The notes beneath the pieces were generated by a model. The model was not told where the DNA came from. It made no database searches and was given only the letters and a program-made list of their open reading frames with translations. Made by a program: the position numbers and the translations under genes. This document shows, piece after piece, positions 38,501-44,500 of a stretch of DNA of 64,000 bases. Every line of letters starts with the position of its first letter. Position 1 is the stretch's first letter. The stretch covers positions 114,972 to 178,971 of the forward strand of contig NW_004798288.1 in assembly GCF_000002075.1 (NCBI RefSeq). Reading direction: 5' to 3'. The DNA comes from Aplysia californica (taxonomy: Eukaryota > Mollusca > Gastropoda > Aplysiida > Aplysiidae).

Positions 38501-41500
38501 GCATTTGGCCCATACTCACCATGATCACCTCTTCCATGACATGTTTTCAGACTGCCCCAAGTGCAAGATGAGGTTTGACCTGGCCAAAGGCGGCTGTATG
38601 CATTTCAAGTGCCCGGAGTGTGGCCACGAGTTCTGCAGCGGCTGTAACGAGGCGTACCACCACAAAAATGTGAGTTGTAGTTGGTGGCCGTGTTGGGACT
38701 TGCATCTGCGGTTTAGTGGTCATACCCTTGAGCGTGTTTAGACAACACATGGGAAAGATATCTTGTCAATCATCTCCATCTCTCCGATAGGGTGTGTGTG
38801 CCCTTCTCTGTCTGATTGTCTGATTTGTTACCTGTAGTATAAGTATTGTAAACATTGGCCTAATTGTGGGTCTTGTTCAGTTTCTTGAATTTCGATTTCA
38901 TTTGTGTTTTAACTCTGTTTCGATGTCCTACTCAGGGTTCTGGTCTTGGCTAGTTGTGGGTGGTTGGTGGGTGCTCTGATGTGGTTTGCTCCTACTTTCC
39001 TGTCAAACATCTATTGTCCAGAGTTTTCTTTCTTCTTTTTTGTTTGTTACTCTCTTGTTATATCTCTAATATTCAGCATTTGTATGACTTTATTGTGTTG
39101 CAAGCGCTGTAAAACTGTTACTAAAACTAAAACATGGCTGGTTGTAGGTGGGTGCTTGACGGGTGCACTGGTGTTGTTTTTTTTTAGTAGAGGTTTTACG
39201 GCGCTCGCAACTGCATAAGGTCATATTAGTGCCAAGGGATGGATGTCAACAGAGAAGTCCTTACCGGGAATCAGACTTACTCTGCTCACCTCTCTAGCTT
39301 TAACAGCACAAAGTCTGCTTCGACTATCAAGGCTCCCTGGAAATAGCGGATCACAAGAGTGTGACAAACATACAAAAGAAGTAGAGAACAATGACGATAG
39401 TAAGGATTAGGAAAGAAAAAGCAGCAGTTCCCTGTTGTAGTTCAGACACAGTTATGAGCATGACATTGTTGGTTCGGCCCATTTACAATTCTACTGTGCA
39501 TTAGAACGAGAAATGGCCCCTCTTTCGGAATGGCCTAAAGACACTTCAGTCAGTGGCACCGCCCCGGGGGGTATGCCCTGTTGTGGTTTGGTCCTTCTTT
39601 CGTATCAAACAACTATCGTTTTTATCTCTTCTCCTTCTTTTTTATCTTTTTTACTCTCTTGTAACACCTCTAATGTTCTAGTGCTCAGATGTCCTTATGC
39701 AGTTGCGAGTGCTGTAAAACCTCTACTAAAACTAAACTATGACCTTATTGTGTTACAAGTGCCATAAAACTTTTACAAAAACTTGGCTGTTGTAGGCCGT
39801 ATTCATTGTCTTGAATGTCGTTTTCGTTTCTTTTCTTACTTTGTTTTCTGTGTGCCAATCATGATTCTGGTCTGTCTTGGCTGGGTGTGGTTGGTTGGCG
39901 GGTGCTCTGGTGTGGTTTGCTCTTTCTTTCCTATCAAACATCTATCGTCCTTTTCTCTTCTCCTTCTTTTTTATGTTTGTACTCTCTTGTAACACCTCTA
40001 ATGTTCTAGTGCTCAGATGTCCTTATGCAGTTGCGAGTGCTGTAAAACCTCTACTAAAACTAAACTATGACCTTATTGTGTTACAAGTGCCATAAAACTT
40101 TTACAAAAACTTGGCTTGTTGTAGGCCGTATTCATTGTCTTGAATGTCGTTTTCGTTTCTTTTCTTACTTTGTTTTCTGTGTGCCAATCATGATTCTGGT
40201 CTGTCTTGGCTGGGTGTGGTTGGTTGGCGGGTGCTCTGGTGTGGTTTGCTCTTTCTTTCCTATCAAACATCTATCGTCCTTTTCTCTTCTCCTTCTTTTT
40301 TATGTTTGTACTCTCTTGTAACACCTCTAATCTTCTGGTGCTCATATGACCTTATGCAGTTGCGAGCGCCGTAAAACCTCTACTAAAAGTAAAATCTTCC
40401 TTATCTCTTTTCCTTTTTTCTGTATGTTACACTCTCGTAACATCTATTCTTCTCCATTTATATGACCTTAATGTGTTGCAAGTGCCGTAAAACACTTACT
40501 AAAACTAAAACTTGTATGTGTTGTAGGTGTGCCAGAAGTACAAGAACTGTCGCCAGCTGGGCCTGCACTGCCACTGTCCCCGTGACTGTTTCTCCTACCT
40601 CCGAGACAACAGCGTCACTCAGCTACAGCAGCTGCTTAAGGTAAAAATTTTGTTTGCATTTTTGTATCAAGTGACTGCTGGTGGTTGAAAGGTGTCTCTG
40701 GCAGGCTTTCCGAGTGCTTTTTCTCTGTCCCTCCTTTGTTTCTGAACCTTTGTCTTACTTTTACTAAGGGACAGTAATGATATCAGCATGCTTCTCCTTA
40801 TCTCAGACGAGGTAACATTTTGTTTGTGTTCTTTTCAATAAGTGACTGTTGGTGGTTGTAAGGTGTCACTGATAGGTTCTACATTTCCACTGTCTGTCTG
40901 TTGTGTCTGATCCTTTGTCTTTCTTTTACCCCAAAGTTAAATGACAGTAATAGTGTGAACTCCAAACGAGCAACAGTATTCAGTCACTTACTTGTTTGTA
41001 TGGATGGTTGGCGGGTGCTGTGGTGGTGTTTTCTCCTTCTTTTCTATCAAACATGTGTTGTCTTTATCTCTCCTTTTTCTCTTTTTTTTGAATGATACTC
41101 TCTCGTAATACTTATAATTTTCAGCAATTTTATGACCTATTTGTGTTGCAATTGCCATGAAATTCTTACTCAAACAAAATACATTGTATTTGCATCACTT
41201 CTGTTGTCATTTACCTGCTATTTCAATGTTTATCTCCATTACCTAAAAGATCATCTTTTGTAATTCCTTCACAGCAAAACAAGGTGGATTTCAATGTTGA
41301 TATCCCTTCAGATCAGGGCGATGCCCAGTGCCCTGTGATGGAGCAGAAAGAATTGGACCGATCGAGCCGGGAAGAGAAATGTGGCAAGGACACTGAACCT
41401 GGCCATGCTGGACTGTGCGAGTAAGTTCTTCTCCTCCTCTGACTTGGCGAGGCATCTAGGGCCATTCAGCACACATTGAGGTGGATGTTTTGTACAAGGG

Positions 41501-44500
41501 TTTACTCTTTTCAATTTTAGAACCACCAAGGGATCTTTAACGTGTGACACTTTCACACGCGACCTCTGAAACTTTTCGTCCTCATTCAAGAAGACTAGGT
41601 TCTTCATTTTACCTAGCGAACAATCAGGGGGTGTAGAATATATGAGAAAAAAAAGCTGTGCTTTTTGGGAACGAATTTTGCACCTGAGCTACTGCGTCTC
41701 CTGTAATTATTTTTATCTTTCACTGTTGACTTACCTGTACTTTTTTTTATTGCAGGCATTTGTTTTGGCTCCGTTTAAACTCTAAAGTTTTCCTTCCAGC
41801 TGCTTCCTAAATGCCCCAACCCTAGGCACCTGTCTTCAGTAGTTTTTGAGATATGCTTGATTTTGTAAGGCAGGGTATGGAAACAAAGTTTCCTTTTTGT
41901 TTCTGCTTCAAATTGATAGATCTATGCTTCGAGACAGCATGACAACACATTCACTACTCACAAACCGACCAGCTAAGATAAAAGAACAGCTTCAAAGTGT
42001 TTATATTGCGACTTCAAAGCAAATTCACCACCACCTTATCAAAAATTTTCAAGACATTAGAGATAGGTTTGCGCAGGGCAGAAAAAGGTGATACAAGTTT
42101 GCTCTTCAAAAAAACGAAAGGGTTTGGATGTGCTCAGCTTCGCTTTGTTTACATGTTCTAGATATTCATGCGCACTGCCTGCCATAAGAGAGGGGACAGA
42201 ATGACCTAAATTTTGGTATGCATTGTGATAGGGTCGACTTTGTGAGTGGACAAGAGAAACCATCTGCAGTGTTTACTCGGAAAATCAATTTTCTCACACA
42301 TTTTTTGGGATTGTAATGCAATATACCTCGTGTTAACAAACATCTTTAAACATGTATTTTAAAGTCAAAGAAACTTAAGTCCTTGTAAATATGGAACATA
42401 GTAATGGCTAAAGAATCCAATTTTTAATAGAACCTAGTTTTTGTCAAAAATTATATTTTTGACCTTTGAAGCATGATATCTCGGTTCGAACAAATGAGTC
42501 GTTTGGTACCTTTCACCACACATGCTTACAATTTGTCTTCCTCAGCCCCCTCTCCCAAACCAAACATTACTCTTTACTGTGCTAAGATAGTTTGTACAGA
42601 CTTCTATCCTCATGTTAGTGGCACTGGATCAAGGAATAAAAGCTCAAGAGCTGCTGGATGTAGATTTTTATAGATAATTTTTTTTCAAGTTGGAGTCCTT
42701 TTGAAAACAACTGCTTTTTCTATGAATAATATTTGATAGTCTATTTATTGTCATGCTCTTCATATCTGCTAACGCTAATGTTATTTTCTATGTAGCTACT
42801 TTATTTTTTTTTAATTCTGAAAACTATTTGTTTCTTTTATTAATGATATGCCCTTAAATTATATGTTGGTAATTTTTCTTTGGATGCAACTCTCTTAGTT
42901 TTGAAAACATTGGTTGATGGCAAGATTTGCCTGTATTTGGAACAGGAAAACTTATGTGTTATTATTTTTACACTCTGACCCAAGATTCATGGACCATTTT
43001 GCGAACAATATTGCTCAACAGTCTATTTGCCGTATTGTATGGGAAAGGAACTCTCGTTACAAAAAAAATCAGAACTGAACAGTATGAATAAGTATAAAAT
43101 AAAATGTCCGTCAAAAAAAGGGTTTTCTTTATTCACAGATTGCACTACAAGGAGTACTTGACAGGGATCGTGAATGGCCACAGGATCGACCCGGTTTCTA
43201 TCATGTCACAAGAAGAGATGCTGGCCATGCTCAGGAAGTACGATGTTCCGGTGCCGAACCAGAAGCAAAATGAAACCCCTGTTGTTTTTGCTCAGCGACT
43301 AGTACAGGTTAGCAGCAATTTTATTTATTCACCTTCACCTGTCGGAGGAGGACCTAGGATAACTTGTTTTCTGGCTGGCCGTTGTGGCTCTACTGCAGAT
43401 TTAACAACCTGCTTCTTCAACCCATCTCTGTTCTCAGCTTTCTGTTGTAAGATGTTCGTGTCACCACCGCCAGTCCGCTCTTTGATGTTGTCTCCTCATC
43501 GTTTCCTTTGTCTGTTTTTTTATTTCCCTCCTTGTGCTGTTCTCCTTAGCATAGTCTTAGCTGGTTCAGATGATCATGTGATGTGTCTGTACCACTTGTT
43601 GTTGTTGTTGTTAGTGATCCAGTAGCATCTGAGTGTTAACTCTTCTGCATGATGCCATTCTGTAGTAATAGCTGCATGTCTGTTCTAATTGTTGTCTTGA
43701 GGAGTAGAGGCAATTAGATGTGTGGGGTAGCTTGGGAAGAAAACATGCCCTTAAATCAGTTAGTTTTCTACAGAAGAACAAATGATGTTCCACTGTCTCT
43801 GAGGGGTAGTCACGTAGTGGGCAGGCAGCAGACTGCTTTACTCCAATTCGGTTGAGATGTTGGTTGAGGGGTACATGTTGTGTTCTAAGTTGGAAGATTA
43901 TGGATTGATCTCCCCTCCTCAACTCATTGATTGGATGTCTGTACCACTTAAGTTTGCATCTTTTCACTGAAGTCAGGAGGTCTTTATTTGGCCCACGGCA
44001 TCACTTTTCGCCCTATTTTGGTACTTTTAGCTAGCGTGACTAAGCAGCCCGCGGAGCTCCCCTGCTCGGGGTCTCGGGGTTAATGAGCTCTGAAGCGACT
44101 TTGCCGGTGTCAGTTAAGAAGTTTCAATTTTTGTCTATGTTTAAAACAATATAACTTTTTCCCCATCCCACACAGCAAACCATTACACTGATTTATTAAA
44201 AGCTCAATGTCCTGATATTTATTCTGCATTAGAATGGTTAATTTCTGTGCCTAAGTTTTTGGTTTAGAAAAGTGTTTGCAGAGTACCCATTTTTTTCCAA
44301 TTTTAGTTACATACTTATGATATGTGATTGTTTATTTTAAAACGACTTGACAGATCTCTCCAAAATCTGTGTGAAACTGACTACGAATATCATTTCTTTT
44401 ACCATGAGAAATCTTGAATCTGCACATCTAGTAATAGCCAAGTTATAAGAGAAGAAGGCTGAACGTTTGCATTTTTTGGACAAAAGACACTCCGCGTTGG

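Noticed and set aside
39736-40395. Repeated 60-85-codon hydrophobic frames (FSYFVFCVPIMILVCLGW...)
   Set aside because: They are translations of the duplicated T-rich family D repeat block, identical because of the 328-bp tandem duplication, not membrane proteins.
43308-43625. Extension of HOIP exon 25 as an in-frame read-through end
   Set aside because: The sequence after the GTTAGC donor shows no similarity to HOIP, and the LDD is properly completed by the small exon at 45210-45245.
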